This document shows positions 42,441-51,720 of a stretch of 64,000 bases of DNA, one piece after another. The notes under the pieces were generated by a model that searched no databases, was not told where the DNA came from, and worked only from the letters and a program-made list of their open reading frames with translations. Source of the stretch: Janthinobacterium sp. GW458P (GTDB lineage: Bacteria; Pseudomonadota; Gammaproteobacteria; Burkholderiales; Burkholderiaceae_D); the NCBI RefSeq assembly GCF_002127585.1, contig NZ_NEGZ01000017.1, forward strand, positions 1 through 64,000. Reading direction: 5' to 3'. Position 1 is the first letter of the stretch; every line of letters begins with the position of its first letter. The position numbers and the translations under genes are program-made.

Positions 42441-44753
42441 ATGAGCAAGCCAAAGTCCGACGCGCGCATCGCGCCCTACACCCATGCCGCGGCCGGCTGG
42501 GGAGCACTCAAATACGTGGCCATCAACCTGTTCAAGGAAAAAGTCAGCGCAGGCAACTACCGTTCGCTGTTCGAGCAAAACCAGCCCGACGGCTTCGACT
42601 GCCCCGGCTGCGCCTGGCCAGACCGCGAACACGCGTCCACGTTTGAATTCTGCGAAAACGGCGTCAAGGCCGTGGCCGCCGAATCGACGAGCAAGCGCGT
42701 GCGCCCCGAGTTTTTCCAGGAACACACGGTCACCGAGCTGATGGCGCAGTCGGACTATGATCTGGAACAACATGGCCGCTTGACGGATCCCATGGTGTAC
42801 GACGCGGCCAGCGACAAATACCGGGCCATTGCCTGGGACGATGCGTATGCCCTGGTGGCGCGCCACCTGCACGCGCTGGACGACCCGGACCAGGCCGCCT
42901 TCTACACGTCTGGCCGCGCCAGCAACGAAGCGGCCTTTTTGTATCAGCTGTTCGTGCGCGCCTACGGCACGAATAATTTCCCCGACTGCTCCAACCTGTG
43001 CCACGAAGCGACGAGCCGCGGCTTGCCGGAAACGGTCGGCATCGGCAAGGGCACGGTGCTGCTGGACGATTTCGAGCATGCGGACACCCTGCTGCTGTTC
43101 GGCCAGAACCCGGCCACCAACCACCCGCGCATGCTGGGCGAATTGCGCGAAGCGTCGCGCCGCGGCGCCACCATCGTCTCCATCAACCCGCTGCACGAAC
43201 GGGGCCTGGAGCGTTTCACCAGCCCGCAGCATCCGCTGGAAATGCTGACGGGCGGCAGCACGAACATCTGTTCGCTGTTCATCTGCCCGACACTGGGCGG
43301 CGACTTTGCGCTGATCAAGGCCATGGCCAAGCGCGTCGTCGAGCTCGATGACGAAGCCATCGCCCACGGCCAGGAGCGCGTGCTCGACTGCGCCTTCATC
43401 GCCGAGCACACGCGCGGCTTCGACGCCTTCGCCGCCGACCTGCGCGCGGAAAGCTGGGACTTGCTGCTGGCCGAATCGGGCGTGGCGCGCGACAAGATCG
43501 AGGAATTGACGCAGATCTATATCAAAGGCAAGGCCGTCATCGCCACCTGGGGCATGGGCGTGACGCAGCACAAGAATTCGCTGGCCACCGTGCAGATCCT
43601 GTCGAACTTGATGATGATGCGCGGCAATATCGGCAAGCGCGGCGCGGGCCTGTGCCCCGTGCGCGGCCACTCGAACGTGCAGGGCGACCGCACCATGGGC
43701 ATCGAGGAACAGCCGAGCAAGGAATTCCTCGACCGCCTGGGCCTGGTCTTCGGTTTTGAACCGCCGCGCCACCACGGCTACGACGCCGTCGGCACCATCG
43801 AAGCCATGCTGGAGAAAAAGGTCAAAGTGTTCGTCGCCCTGGGCGGCAATTTCTCGATGGCCACGCCGGACACGCCGCGCACCTGGGACGCGCTCCGGTC
43901 GTGCGACCTGACGGTCCACATCGCCACCAAGCTCAACCGCAGCCATCTGGTGCACGGCAAGGATGCGCTGATCCTGCCGACCCTGGGCCGCACGGAAATC
44001 GACGTGCAGCAAGGCGTGGCGCAAGGCGTGACGGTGGAAGACTCGATGAGCATGGTGCACATCTCGTTCGGCATGAACCAGCCCGCCTCGCCCGATCTGC
44101 GCTCGGAAATCGCCATCGTGGCCGGCATGGCGCAGGCGACCCTGGGCAGCGAGAAGATCGACTGGCTGCGCTATGCCGGCAACTATGCGCTGATCCGCGA
44201 TTCCATCGAGCAAGTATTCGACGATTTTTTCGACTACAACTTGCGCGTGGCCAAACCGGGCGGCTTCCACCTGGAAATCGCCTCGCGCGAACGCGTGTGG
44301 AAGACGGCAAGCGGCAAGGCGCAATTCCTCGTCAACGCCGTCGAGCTCGATACGCCGATCCACCGCGCTCGCCAGCAATATGGCGAACGCCTGATGGTGC
44401 TGATGACCACGCGTTCGCACGACCAGTACAACACGACGATCTACGCCATGGATGACCGCTACCGCGGCGTGTTCGGCCAGCGCAGGGTCGTTTTCATCAA
44501 CAAGGACGACCTGGCCATGCTGGGCTTTGCGGCCGGCGACTGGGTCGACCTGATCGGCGTGTGGCATGACGGCATAGCACGCCGCGCCGACCGCTTCCTG
44601 CTGGTCGAGTACGACATTCCGCGCGGCTGCATCGGCGCCTACTACCCGGAAACCAATCCGCTGGTGCCGCTCGACAGCGTGGGCCACGGTTCGCGCACGC
44701 CGACCTTCAAATCCATCCCCGTGCTGCTGGCGCCTTCGGCCGCCCTCGGCTGA
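42441..44753 (+). CDS. FdhF/YdeP-family molybdopterin oxidoreductase
   Basis: The product is 770 aa from the ATG at 42441 (AGGAGAGTCATC before it). Cys54, Cys57 and Cys71 (CPGC and FCENG) are the visible part of an N-terminal iron-sulfur site; only three cysteines are clear. Cys187 in CSNLCHEATS aligns with the Cys/Sec Mo ligand of formate dehydrogenase, followed by His188. The C-terminal domain has VLMTTRSHDQYNTTIY, the dinucleotide-binding stretch. YdeP in Escherichia coli aids acid resistance; its substrate is unsettled. No Tat signal, so cytoplasmic. First gene of the run with cydAB. Confidence 0.9.
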   Translation: MSKPKSDARIAPYTHAAAGWGALKYVAINLFKEKVSAGNYRSLFEQNQPDGFDCPGCAWPDREHASTFEFCENGVKAVAAESTSKRVRPEFFQEHTVTELMAQSDYDLEQHGRLTDPMVYDAASDKYRAIAWDDAYALVARHLHALDDPDQAAFYTSGRASNEAAFLYQLFVRAYGTNNFPDCSNLCHEATSRGLPETVGIGKGTVLLDDFEHADTLLLFGQNPATNHPRMLGELREASRRGATIVSINPLHERGLERFTSPQHPLEMLTGGSTNICSLFICPTLGGDFALIKAMAKRVVELDDEAIAHGQERVLDCAFIAEHTRGFDAFAADLRAESWDLLLAESGVARDKIEELTQIYIKGKAVIATWGMGVTQHKNSLATVQILSNLMMMRGNIGKRGAGLCPVRGHSNVQGDRTMGIEEQPSKEFLDRLGLVFGFEPPRHHGYDAVGTIEAMLEKKVKVFVALGGNFSMATPDTPRTWDALRSCDLTVHIATKLNRSHLVHGKDALILPTLGRTEIDVQQGVAQGVTVEDSMSMVHISFGMNQPASPDLRSEIAIVAGMAQATLGSEKIDWLRYAGNYALIRDSIEQVFDDFFDYNLRVAKPGGFHLEIASRERVWKTASGKAQFLVNAVELDTPIHRARQQYGERLMVLMTTRSHDQYNTTIYAMDDRYRGVFGQRRVVFINKDDLAMLGFAAGDWVDLIGVWHDGIARRADRFLLVEYDIPRGCIGAYYPETNPLVPLDSVGHGSRTPTFKSIPVLLAPSAALG

Positions 44754-44766
44754 TCAGGAGCACCCC

Positions 44767-46146
44767 ATGTTCGGTTTCGATACCCTGGACCTGTCGCGCG
44801 CGCAATTTGCGATGACGGCCATCTTCCACATCCTGTGGCCCATCTTGACGATCAGCCTGTCGCTGTTCCTGTTCGTCGTCGAGGCGCTGTGGCTGCGCAC
44901 CAGCGACCCCGTCTACTACCGCCACGCGCGCTTCTGGAGCAAGCTGCTGGTGCTCAACTTTGCCGTCGGCGTCGTCAGCGGCATTCCCCTGGAATTCCAG
45001 TTCGGCACCAACTGGGCGCCGTTTTCCCACCATTCCGGCCAGTTCATCGGCAACATCCTCGGTTTCGAGGGCGCCATGGCCTTCATGCTGGAAGCGGGCT
45101 TCATCGGCGTCATGATGTTCGGCTGGGGCCGCGTACCGAAGGGCGTGCACCTGTTTGCCACCGGCATGGTGGCGCTGGGGTCGAGCATTTCCTCGTTCTG
45201 GATCATGGTCGCCAATTCCTGGATGCAGACGCCGGCCGGCGTGCGCGTGCTTGACGGCAAGATCATCGTCACCGATTACGTGGCCGCCATCTTCAATCCC
45301 GACATGGCCTGGGCCGTGGGCCATATGTGGGTGGCCGCCGTGGAAACGGGCTTGATCGTCATCGCGGGCATTTCCGCCTGGTATATGTTCAAGCGCCGCG
45401 AACCGGCCTTCTTCGCCCGCTCGTTCAAGCTGGCGCTGATGCTGCTGCTGGTCATCGCACCGTTGCAAGTGTGGCTGGGCGACTCGAGCGGCGTCGACGT
45501 CTTCAAGACCCAGCCCGCCAAGGGCGCGGCCATCGAAGGCCACTGGCACACGAACCGCGATGGCGAAGGGGCCGCCTGGTCCCTGCTGGCCTGGCCCAAC
45601 CAGGCGGAGCAGAAGAACGACTGGTCGCTCGAAGTGCCCGGCATGCTCAGCGTGATCGCCACGCATAGCGCCACTGGCAAGATCACGGGCCTGGCCGACA
45701 TCGCCCGCGCAGACCAGCCGCCCATGCTGCCGCTGCTGTACTACGCGTTTCGCGCCATGGCCGGCATCGGCATGTGGTTCGTGCTGCTGGCGTTCTGGAC
45801 CTTCGTGGCCTGGCGCAAGGCGGGCGCACGGGTGGACGCGTTTTTGCGCCAGCGCAAGCTGCTGCTGGCCTGGGTGCTGACGATACCGCTGCCCTACATC
45901 GCCGTCGAGTGCGGCTGGATCGTGCGCGAAGTGGGACGCCAGCCATGGGTCGTGTACGGCTTGCTGCGCACGCGCGACGCCGTCTCCGACGTGGCGGCCC
46001 ATGCCGTGGCCGGCAGCATGCTGATGTTCTATGTGTTTTACATCGTGCTGTTTGTCACCTTCTTTGTGTTTGCCAGGAAATGGCTGCAGCAAGGCCCGGA
46101 CGTGGCGCTGCCGCTGCCGGACACCGCCCATGCCGCGGGGTATTGA
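44767..46146 (+). CDS. cydA: Cytochrome bd-type quinol oxidase subunit I (cyanide-insensitive type)
   Basis: The product is 459 aa with about nine helices. Heme ligands and proton-path residues are at the expected places: His21, His186, and Glu101 and Glu109 in GFEGAMAFMLEAGF. The motif SSFWIMVANSWMQTPAG is conserved. The Q-loop region after about 250 is short, as in CIO-type oxidases, which oxidise quinol and reduce O2 without pumping. It starts 13 bp after the molybdoenzyme gene with AGGAGCACCCC, so the two are cotranscribed. Confidence 0.93.
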   Translation: MFGFDTLDLSRAQFAMTAIFHILWPILTISLSLFLFVVEALWLRTSDPVYYRHARFWSKLLVLNFAVGVVSGIPLEFQFGTNWAPFSHHSGQFIGNILGFEGAMAFMLEAGFIGVMMFGWGRVPKGVHLFATGMVALGSSISSFWIMVANSWMQTPAGVRVLDGKIIVTDYVAAIFNPDMAWAVGHMWVAAVETGLIVIAGISAWYMFKRREPAFFARSFKLALMLLLVIAPLQVWLGDSSGVDVFKTQPAKGAAIEGHWHTNRDGEGAAWSLLAWPNQAEQKNDWSLEVPGMLSVIATHSATGKITGLADIARADQPPMLPLLYYAFRAMAGIGMWFVLLAFWTFVAWRKAGARVDAFLRQRKLLLAWVLTIPLPYIAVECGWIVREVGRQPWVVYGLLRTRDAVSDVAAHAVAGSMLMFYVFYIVLFVTFFVFARKWLQQGPDVALPLPDTAHAAGY

Positions 46147-46176
46147 GATGCGCCCCCATCAATCAAGGAGTAAGTA

Positions 46177-47157
46177 ATGGATATCAATTCGCACGCCATG
46201 CTGGGCAACGCCTGGTTCGGCTTGATCGGCCTGATGCTGGTGTTTTACGTGGTCACGGACGGCTTCGACCTGGGCGTGGGCATCCTCAGCCTGTTCACGC
46301 GCCGCGAGCAGGAACGCAACCTGATCTTCCAGTCGATCGCCCACGTGTGGGACGCCAATGAAACCTGGCTGGTGGTGGTGGGCGGCGCCCTGTTCGGCGC
46401 GTTTCCCGGCGCCTACGCCACCCTGCTGGAAGGGCTGTACATCCCCATCATGCTGCTGATTGCCAGCCTGATCATGCGCGGCGCCTCGATCGAGTTCCGC
46501 CATGCCGCCGGCAACAAGCGCCTGTGGGACCTGGTCTTCGGCGCGGGCAGCCTGCTGGCCGCCGTGGCGCAGGGCGTGGTGCTGGGCAAGGTCATCACGG
46601 GCTTGCAGCCGGGCCCGCTGAGTGCGGTTTTCACGGCCTGCACGGCGCTGGGCGTGGTGGCCGGGTACTGCCTGCTGGGCAGCACTTACCTGATCAAGAA
46701 GACGGGCGGCAGGCTGGAAGCGGCTGCGCGCCGCTACGCGACCACCAGCGTGCTGGCGACGGTCGCGGCCGCCATCGTGCTGTCGGCCGGCACCATGGTC
46801 TTCAGCGCCATCGGCCACGACCGCTGGGCGCAGCCGGGCGTGTTCGGCGTGCTGCTGGCCCTGGCCGCCGTCGCCGCCAGCGCTTTTATCTACATCCTGT
46901 GGGCCGTGCATGTGAACGGCGTGCGCGGACCGTTCCGCGGCGCCATCGTGCTGTTCCTGGCCTCGTTCGCGGGCCTGGCCATCAGCTTCTTCCCCGACCT
47001 GGTGCCGGGCAAGCTGAGCATCGCGGCGGCCGCATCAGACGAGCCGACCCTGATCTTCATGCTGATCGGCATGGGTTCCATGCTGCCGATCATGGTCGGC
47101 TACAACCTGTTCCAATACTACGTCTTCGAGGGCAAAGTCGTGCCCCGCAATCATTGA
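46177..47157 (+). CDS. cydB: Cytochrome bd-type quinol oxidase subunit II
   Basis: The product is 326 aa with eight helices and the subunit II pattern YVVTDGFDLGVGIL near residue 30 and HVWDANETWLVVVGG near 60. It pairs with the CydA encoded 30 bp upstream. AAGGAGTAAGTA is a strong ribosome site. No small CydX-type ORF is evident between it and the next gene, which follows 13 bp later. Confidence 0.93.
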   Translation: MDINSHAMLGNAWFGLIGLMLVFYVVTDGFDLGVGILSLFTRREQERNLIFQSIAHVWDANETWLVVVGGALFGAFPGAYATLLEGLYIPIMLLIASLIMRGASIEFRHAAGNKRLWDLVFGAGSLLAAVAQGVVLGKVITGLQPGPLSAVFTACTALGVVAGYCLLGSTYLIKKTGGRLEAAARRYATTSVLATVAAAIVLSAGTMVFSAIGHDRWAQPGVFGVLLALAAVAASAFIYILWAVHVNGVRGPFRGAIVLFLASFAGLAISFFPDLVPGKLSIAAAASDEPTLIFMLIGMGSMLPIMVGYNLFQYYVFEGKVVPRNH

Positions 47158-47170
47158 TCGGCATCAGATC

Positions 47171-48091
47171 ATGATCATTCGGCCTACCACCAACTGGTTC
47201 CGCATGCTGTTCGTCTGGAACGGCTCGGTGCTGCAAGCCATCATCCCGCAACTGCTGCTGATGCTGGTCGTCAGTTCGCTGGCCTTGCTGACGGACGGCC
47301 GCATCTTCGGCGTCAAAATTCCGCTCGATACGGCGCCGTTTCCCATGGTCGGCATCAGCCTGGCGATCTTCCTCGGCTTTCGCAACAACGCCAGCTATGC
47401 GCGCTTCGTCGAGGCGCGGCATATCTGGGGGCAATTGCTGATCGCCGCGCGGGCCCTCGCTTCGCAGGCGCTCACGTATTTGCCGCAGGAAACAAGCGGC
47501 CTGGACCACCAGTTGCTGCTGCGCCGCCTGATCGCCTTCGTCTACGCGCTCAAGCACCAGCTGCGCCAGACGGACCCGCTGGAAGACCTGGCGCGCTACC
47601 TGCCGGCCGGCGACGTGCAGCGCTTGCAGGGCATTAACTTCAAGCCCGTCGCCGTGCTCCATTCGGTCCGGGCCATGCTGCACGAGGCCGTGCAGCGCCA
47701 GCCGGGCCAGACGCAGCTGCTGTGGATGCTCGACACCCAGCTCAACGACCTGGCCGCCACGGTGGCAGGCTGCGAGCGCATCAAGAACACGCCGATTCCG
47801 TATCCGTACGGCGTGCTGGTGCACCGCACCGTCTATATGTACTGCTTCTTGCTGCCGCTGGGCCTGGTGGACGCCATCGGCGTGGCCACGCCCCTCATTT
47901 CCGTCTTCGTTGCCTACCCCCTGTTCGCGCTGGAAGCCATCGCGCAGCAGATCGCCGAACCGTTCGGCCTGGCCCCCAGCTGCCTGGCCCTGAACGCCAT
48001 GACGCGGGAAACGGAACGCTCGCTGCTGGAATTGAACGGCGAGCCGCTGCCGCCCTCGATACGGCCCTGCCCCCGCTATCAGATCGATTAA
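47171..48091 (+). CDS. Bestrophin-family (UPF0187) anion channel
   Basis: The product is 306 aa. It opens with the family start MIIRPTTNWFRMLFVW. The motifs TAPFPMVGISLAIFLGFRNNASYARFVEAR (about 56-85) and PYPYGVLVHRTVYMY (about 216-230) are typical of bacterial bestrophins, pentameric channels for anions or small cations. Its place inside a respiratory molybdoenzyme operon is unusual; moving an anionic substrate such as formate or balancing charge are possible roles (inference). Confidence 0.9.
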   Translation: MIIRPTTNWFRMLFVWNGSVLQAIIPQLLLMLVVSSLALLTDGRIFGVKIPLDTAPFPMVGISLAIFLGFRNNASYARFVEARHIWGQLLIAARALASQALTYLPQETSGLDHQLLLRRLIAFVYALKHQLRQTDPLEDLARYLPAGDVQRLQGINFKPVAVLHSVRAMLHEAVQRQPGQTQLLWMLDTQLNDLAATVAGCERIKNTPIPYPYGVLVHRTVYMYCFLLPLGLVDAIGVATPLISVFVAYPLFALEAIAQQIAEPFGLAPSCLALNAMTRETERSLLELNGEPLPPSIRPCPRYQID

Positions 48092-48103
48092 CCGGAGAAC
48101 AGC

Positions 48104-48937
48104 ATGGACTTTGACACGACGACCATCGAACGCGACGGCTACCTGGACGTTCCCATGGTGCGCCACCAGGCGAGCGTGGCCACGGCGGGCCGCGACATGG
48201 TGGCCGAGGAGTATCCCGTGGCCCTCGTCTACAACGGCATCGCCCACGCCGTGATGATGGCCACGCCGCGCGACCTCGAGGAATTCGCCGTCGGCTTTAC
48301 CCTGACCGAAGGCATCGTCGGCAGCGTGCGCGACATCTACGACCTCGACGTGTGCTGCGGCGCGGACAGCGCGGAAGTGCGGCTGACCATCGCGCAGCCG
48401 GATTTGATCAAGCTCAAGGCCCGCCGCCGCGCGCTGACGGGGCGCACGGGCTGCGGCGTGTGCGGCATCGAAAGCCTGGCCCTGCTGGACCTGGTGCCGG
48501 AAAAGATCACGCGGCCGCTGCCGCCGCTGGTCGCCAGCAGCGCCATCCTCGGACGCGCCGCGCGCGAACTGCTGCCCTGGCAGGAGCTGATGCACAAGAC
48601 GGGCGGCGTGCACGCGGCCGCCTGGTGCACGGCCGAGGGCGCGGTGGTAAAAGTGTTCGAGAACGTGGGCCGGCATAACGGCCTCGATAAACTGATCGGC
48701 TACCTGGCGCTGCACCGCATCGCCATGCACGACGGCTTCGTCTTCCTGTCGAGCCGCGCCAGCTATGAACTGGTGCGCAAGTCGGCGCGCATGCATATCG
48801 GCCTCGTCGCCACCATCTCGGCGCCCACCTCGCTGGCCATCCGCATCGCGCGCCAGGCCGGCATGCAGCTGGCCAGCTTTTGCCGCCGCGACGGCTTTGT
48901 CGACTACACGGCCGACGCCGTGCCGCCGGCAGGATGA
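48104..48937 (+). CDS. fdhD: Formate dehydrogenase accessory sulfurtransferase FdhD
   Basis: The product is 277 aa. The sulfur-carrying pair Cys117-Gly-Val-Cys120 lies in RTGCGVCGIE, and the TEGIVGSVRDI and ENVGRHNGLDKLIG motifs are present. FdhD hands sulfur from IscS to the Mo-bis-MGD cofactor of formate dehydrogenase-like enzymes. Its presence here says that the operon's YdeP-type enzyme needs a sulfurated cofactor. CGGAGAACAGC precedes the ATG; the gap to the bestrophin gene is 12 bp. Confidence 0.95.
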   Translation: MDFDTTTIERDGYLDVPMVRHQASVATAGRDMVAEEYPVALVYNGIAHAVMMATPRDLEEFAVGFTLTEGIVGSVRDIYDLDVCCGADSAEVRLTIAQPDLIKLKARRRALTGRTGCGVCGIESLALLDLVPEKITRPLPPLVASSAILGRAARELLPWQELMHKTGGVHAAAWCTAEGAVVKVFENVGRHNGLDKLIGYLALHRIAMHDGFVFLSSRASYELVRKSARMHIGLVATISAPTSLAIRIARQAGMQLASFCRRDGFVDYTADAVPPAG

Positions 48938-48984
48938 AGCCAGCAGCATTGGCAAACGGGCAAGCCTTGCCGCATAATGCGGGC

Positions 48985-49956
48985 ATGTTCAAACTGACTT
49001 TTCTCGGCACGTCATCCGGCGTGCCCACGCGCCACCGCAACGTCACGTCGCTGGCCCTGCAAACGACGCACAACCGCGACTGGTGGATGATCGATTGCGG
49101 CGAAGCGACGCAGCACCGGCTGCAGCGCCTGCCCCTGTCCGTGCACGACCTGGTGGGCATCTGCATCAGCCACGTGCATGGCGACCACAGCTATGGCCTG
49201 CCGGGCCTGCTGGCCAGCGCTTCGATGACGGGGCGCAAGAAGCCCCTGCTGCTGATCGCCCCGGCCGCCATCAAGGCGTGGATCGACGCGACCCTGCTGC
49301 ACACGGAACTGTTCCTGACGTATCCGCTGATCCACATCGACGTGGACAGCGCGCAAGTAGTCCACCAGGAAGCGGGCTTGACCGTCTCGCGCCATGCGCT
49401 GTCGCACCGCGCGCCGAGCGTCGGTTATCGTTTCGCGCTGGAAACGAGCAGATGGAAGCTGGACAAGGCGGCACTGCAGGCGGCGGGCGTGCCGCCCGGC
49501 CCCGCCTGGGGCTTATTGCAGGCGGGCCAGGATGCGCTGCTCGACGACGGCACGGTCTTGCGCGCCGCCGCTTTCCGCCAGACGGAAACGCAACGCGCCG
49601 CCGTGGTCATCGGCGGCGACAACGACACGCCGGCGTTGCTGACGGATGCCTGCACGGACGCGCAGCTGCTCGTGCATGAAGCCACCTACACGGAAGCCAT
49701 GCTGCAAAAGGTGGGGCCCGGCCCCACGCACAGCTCCGTGCAGCGCGTGGCGCAATTCGCCGAATCCGTCCGCCTGCCGCATTTGATCCTCACCCACTTC
49801 AGCGCCCGCTATCACAATGCGGAAGGCATGGCCGAGCTGGAAGCGGAAGCCCGGCTGCATTACTCGGGCGAACTGTTCCTGGCGCGCGATTTCGACAGCT
49901 ATGAACTCGACGCGGCGGGCGTGCTGAGCAAACCCGAGACGCCGCGCAGCAAATGA
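48985..49956 (+). CDS. rnz: Ribonuclease Z, metallo-beta-lactamase fold
   Basis: The product is 323 aa of the short RNase Z type. The zinc motif is HVHGDH (residues 63-68), with DCGEATQHRL before it, SHRAPSVGYRF in the middle, and the late GPTHSS and LTHFSARY motifs. It trims tRNA 3' trailers. The ATG at 48985 fits the family N-terminus; there is no strong ribosome site, and coupling to fdhD 47 bp upstream is possible. Functionally unrelated to the respiratory genes. Confidence 0.9.
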   Translation: MFKLTFLGTSSGVPTRHRNVTSLALQTTHNRDWWMIDCGEATQHRLQRLPLSVHDLVGICISHVHGDHSYGLPGLLASASMTGRKKPLLLIAPAAIKAWIDATLLHTELFLTYPLIHIDVDSAQVVHQEAGLTVSRHALSHRAPSVGYRFALETSRWKLDKAALQAAGVPPGPAWGLLQAGQDALLDDGTVLRAAAFRQTETQRAAVVIGGDNDTPALLTDACTDAQLLVHEATYTEAMLQKVGPGPTHSSVQRVAQFAESVRLPHLILTHFSARYHNAEGMAELEAEARLHYSGELFLARDFDSYELDAAGVLSKPETPRSK

Positions 49957-49970
49957 GCGGCGCGTAGCCC

Positions 49971-49994
49971 GGACGCGGGCGCTATTCCGCGTCC
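49971..49994 (+). terminator. Hairpin at the 3' junction of rnz and the converging membrane gene
   Basis: GGACGCGG pairs with CCGCGTCC around an 8-nt loop, 14 bp after the rnz stop and overlapping the last codons of the converging gene. There is no T run. Confidence 0.4.
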
Positions 49995-50734
49995 GTCCGT
50001 TCGGCCGCTTTGCCTGCCGCCGTATTGACGGCCACCGCCGTGGCATTCACGGATGTCGTGGCGGTGGTCACGCTCTTTGTCACCATGCGCGTGTAGTCGG
50101 CCACATTCACGCCCGCTTGCGTGGTATAGCCGCTCACATGCTGGCCGACTTTCACATTCCTTGTCACCGAAAAACCCGATCTGAACATTTTGCCCAGCGA
50201 TGCGATCACGATGGCCAGCAGGGGCAGCGAGGCGAATAACAGCAGCAATTCGCTGAACGGATCGCTTTTGCGTGACAGCCACGCCGTCAGGAAAAGACAG
50301 AACACGCCATACGCGAGCGGGCTAAACAGGGGATGGTGGATTTCCGGCGCCAGCGCGGCGATAAACACGACAAGTATCAAGGCTGCCTTGAAAGCGATCG
50401 GCAGCAATACCTGCAATGCCGCCAGGACGCTGGCCAAGGCATACAGTATCAACAGGACATCGGCGATCCAGCCGACGACGGGAATGAAGGCGCACAGCAT
50501 CAATATCCCGATCAGCAGCAACGATCCCGCAATGCCTTCCAGGATGGCGATACGATTGCGGTACAAATGTGCCGCCAGCGACAGCAGGCAGGTCGCGGCC
50601 GCCGTAAGCGCGGCCAATGGCAGCCGGTCTTCCTTGCCCGCCGCGCAATACAGCAGAACATAGGGAAGCAGCAGCAGCATCAATATCGAGAACCGGAAAC
50701 CACCGCCCTCTTTCAGCACAGTCATATTATCCAT
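49982..50734 (-). CDS. Multi-spanning membrane protein, unknown function
   Basis: The product is 250 aa. Six hydrophobic segments lie between about 15 and 190, and are short and Leu/Ala/Ile-rich. The C-terminal 60 residues are soluble and Thr/Val/Ala-rich, with low complexity (TKSVTTATTSVNATAVAVNTAAG). I recognise no family. GC is slightly below its neighbours and the promoter region to the right is AT-rich, which hints at accessory origin. Confidence 0.7.
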   Translation of the reverse strand: MDNMTVLKEGGGFRFSILMLLLLPYVLLYCAAGKEDRLPLAALTAAATCLLSLAAHLYRNRIAILEGIAGSLLLIGILMLCAFIPVVGWIADVLLILYALASVLAALQVLLPIAFKAALILVVFIAALAPEIHHPLFSPLAYGVFCLFLTAWLSRKSDPFSELLLLFASLPLLAIVIASLGKMFRSGFSVTRNVKVGQHVSGYTTQAGVNVADYTRMVTKSVTTATTSVNATAVAVNTAAGKAAERTDAE

Positions 50735-50899
50735 CTTTTATATAGTGATCGGCCCGCATGCGCGACTTCGCCTTGCCGGCCTGCCCATGCCGGGCACGCC
50801 ATCGCTATATTGTAAATGTAAAAATTTCTCAGCGGAAATATTTATTGAATAATAAATGAACTGACGGGAAGTAGAATAATGCTGTGGCCACAATAGGAA

Positions 50900-51556
50900 T
50901 TAATGCGGATCGGTGCCGTACTGCGCCGCGTATTCGGCCGCCAGCAGGCGCGCCGCCTGCTGCTGTGACGGCGTGAGAATTTCCAGCAGCTGGTCGCGGT
51001 TCTTGATCGATTGCGCGCTGCCCGCCTCGGCCGGCATGGCGATCCACGCATACGCCTGCACATAATCGAGCTCCACGCCCTGCCCTTGCGCGTACAGCAA
51101 GCCGTATTCATTCTGCGCCGACAGGGAGCCGGCCTCGGCCGCCTGCTTGTACCAGAACGCCGCCTCGGCGTAGTCTTGCGTTACATCAACACCCTTGCGG
51201 TAAGCCTGCGCCAGGTTGAATTGCGACTGGCCATCGCCCGCCTCGGCCGCCTGGCGCCCGTACGCCAGCGATTGCGCCATGTCTTGCGTGACGCCATCGC
51301 CGCTCGCATACATCAGGGCCAAATTGGCCAGCGACGGCGGAAAGCCCGCCTGCGCGGCCGCCGTGAACAGTTCCACCGCTTTCGGCACGTCCTGTTCGAC
51401 GCCATGGCCCTGGTAATACAGGCTGGCCAATAAATGCTGTCCCGCGGGATCGCCGGCCGCGGCGGCGGCGTCGAATTGCCGGAATGCCTCGGCATAATGG
51501 CCATCGTTATAAGCGAGTATGCCCGCTTCATTCAAGGATGCGGTGGAAACGGTCAT
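50900..51556 (-). CDS. Sel1-like tetratricopeptide repeat protein
   Basis: The product is 218 aa with about five Sel1 repeats of 36 residues, for example GQHLLASLYYQGHGVEQDVPKAV and SQFNLAQAYRKGVDVTQDYAEA. No signal peptide or membrane helix. Such repeats form a superhelical protein-binding scaffold; partners cannot be read from sequence. It lies alone in an AT-richer segment. Confidence 0.85.
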   Translation of the reverse strand: MTVSTASLNEAGILAYNDGHYAEAFRQFDAAAAAGDPAGQHLLASLYYQGHGVEQDVPKAVELFTAAAQAGFPPSLANLALMYASGDGVTQDMAQSLAYGRQAAEAGDGQSQFNLAQAYRKGVDVTQDYAEAAFWYKQAAEAGSLSAQNEYGLLYAQGQGVELDYVQAYAWIAMPAEAGSAQSIKNRDQLLEILTPSQQQAARLLAAEYAAQYGTDPH

Positions 51557-51720
51557 AAAGATTCCTTAACTGGGGGATTTCTGGCATTGTACACAGCACT
51601 GTTCCGCACAGAATGCACGATAGGGGAACGGTGTGGCGCATTGCCCGGATCCTGCGTTATGATCATTGACTGCACGATTTAATCCCGGCATCAGAACAGT
51701 GCCAGTTCAAGTATATCTCC

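Noticed and set aside
42210-44687. An 825-codon reverse-strand open frame
   Set aside because: It is antisense to the molybdoenzyme gene, whose motifs are clear on the forward strand.
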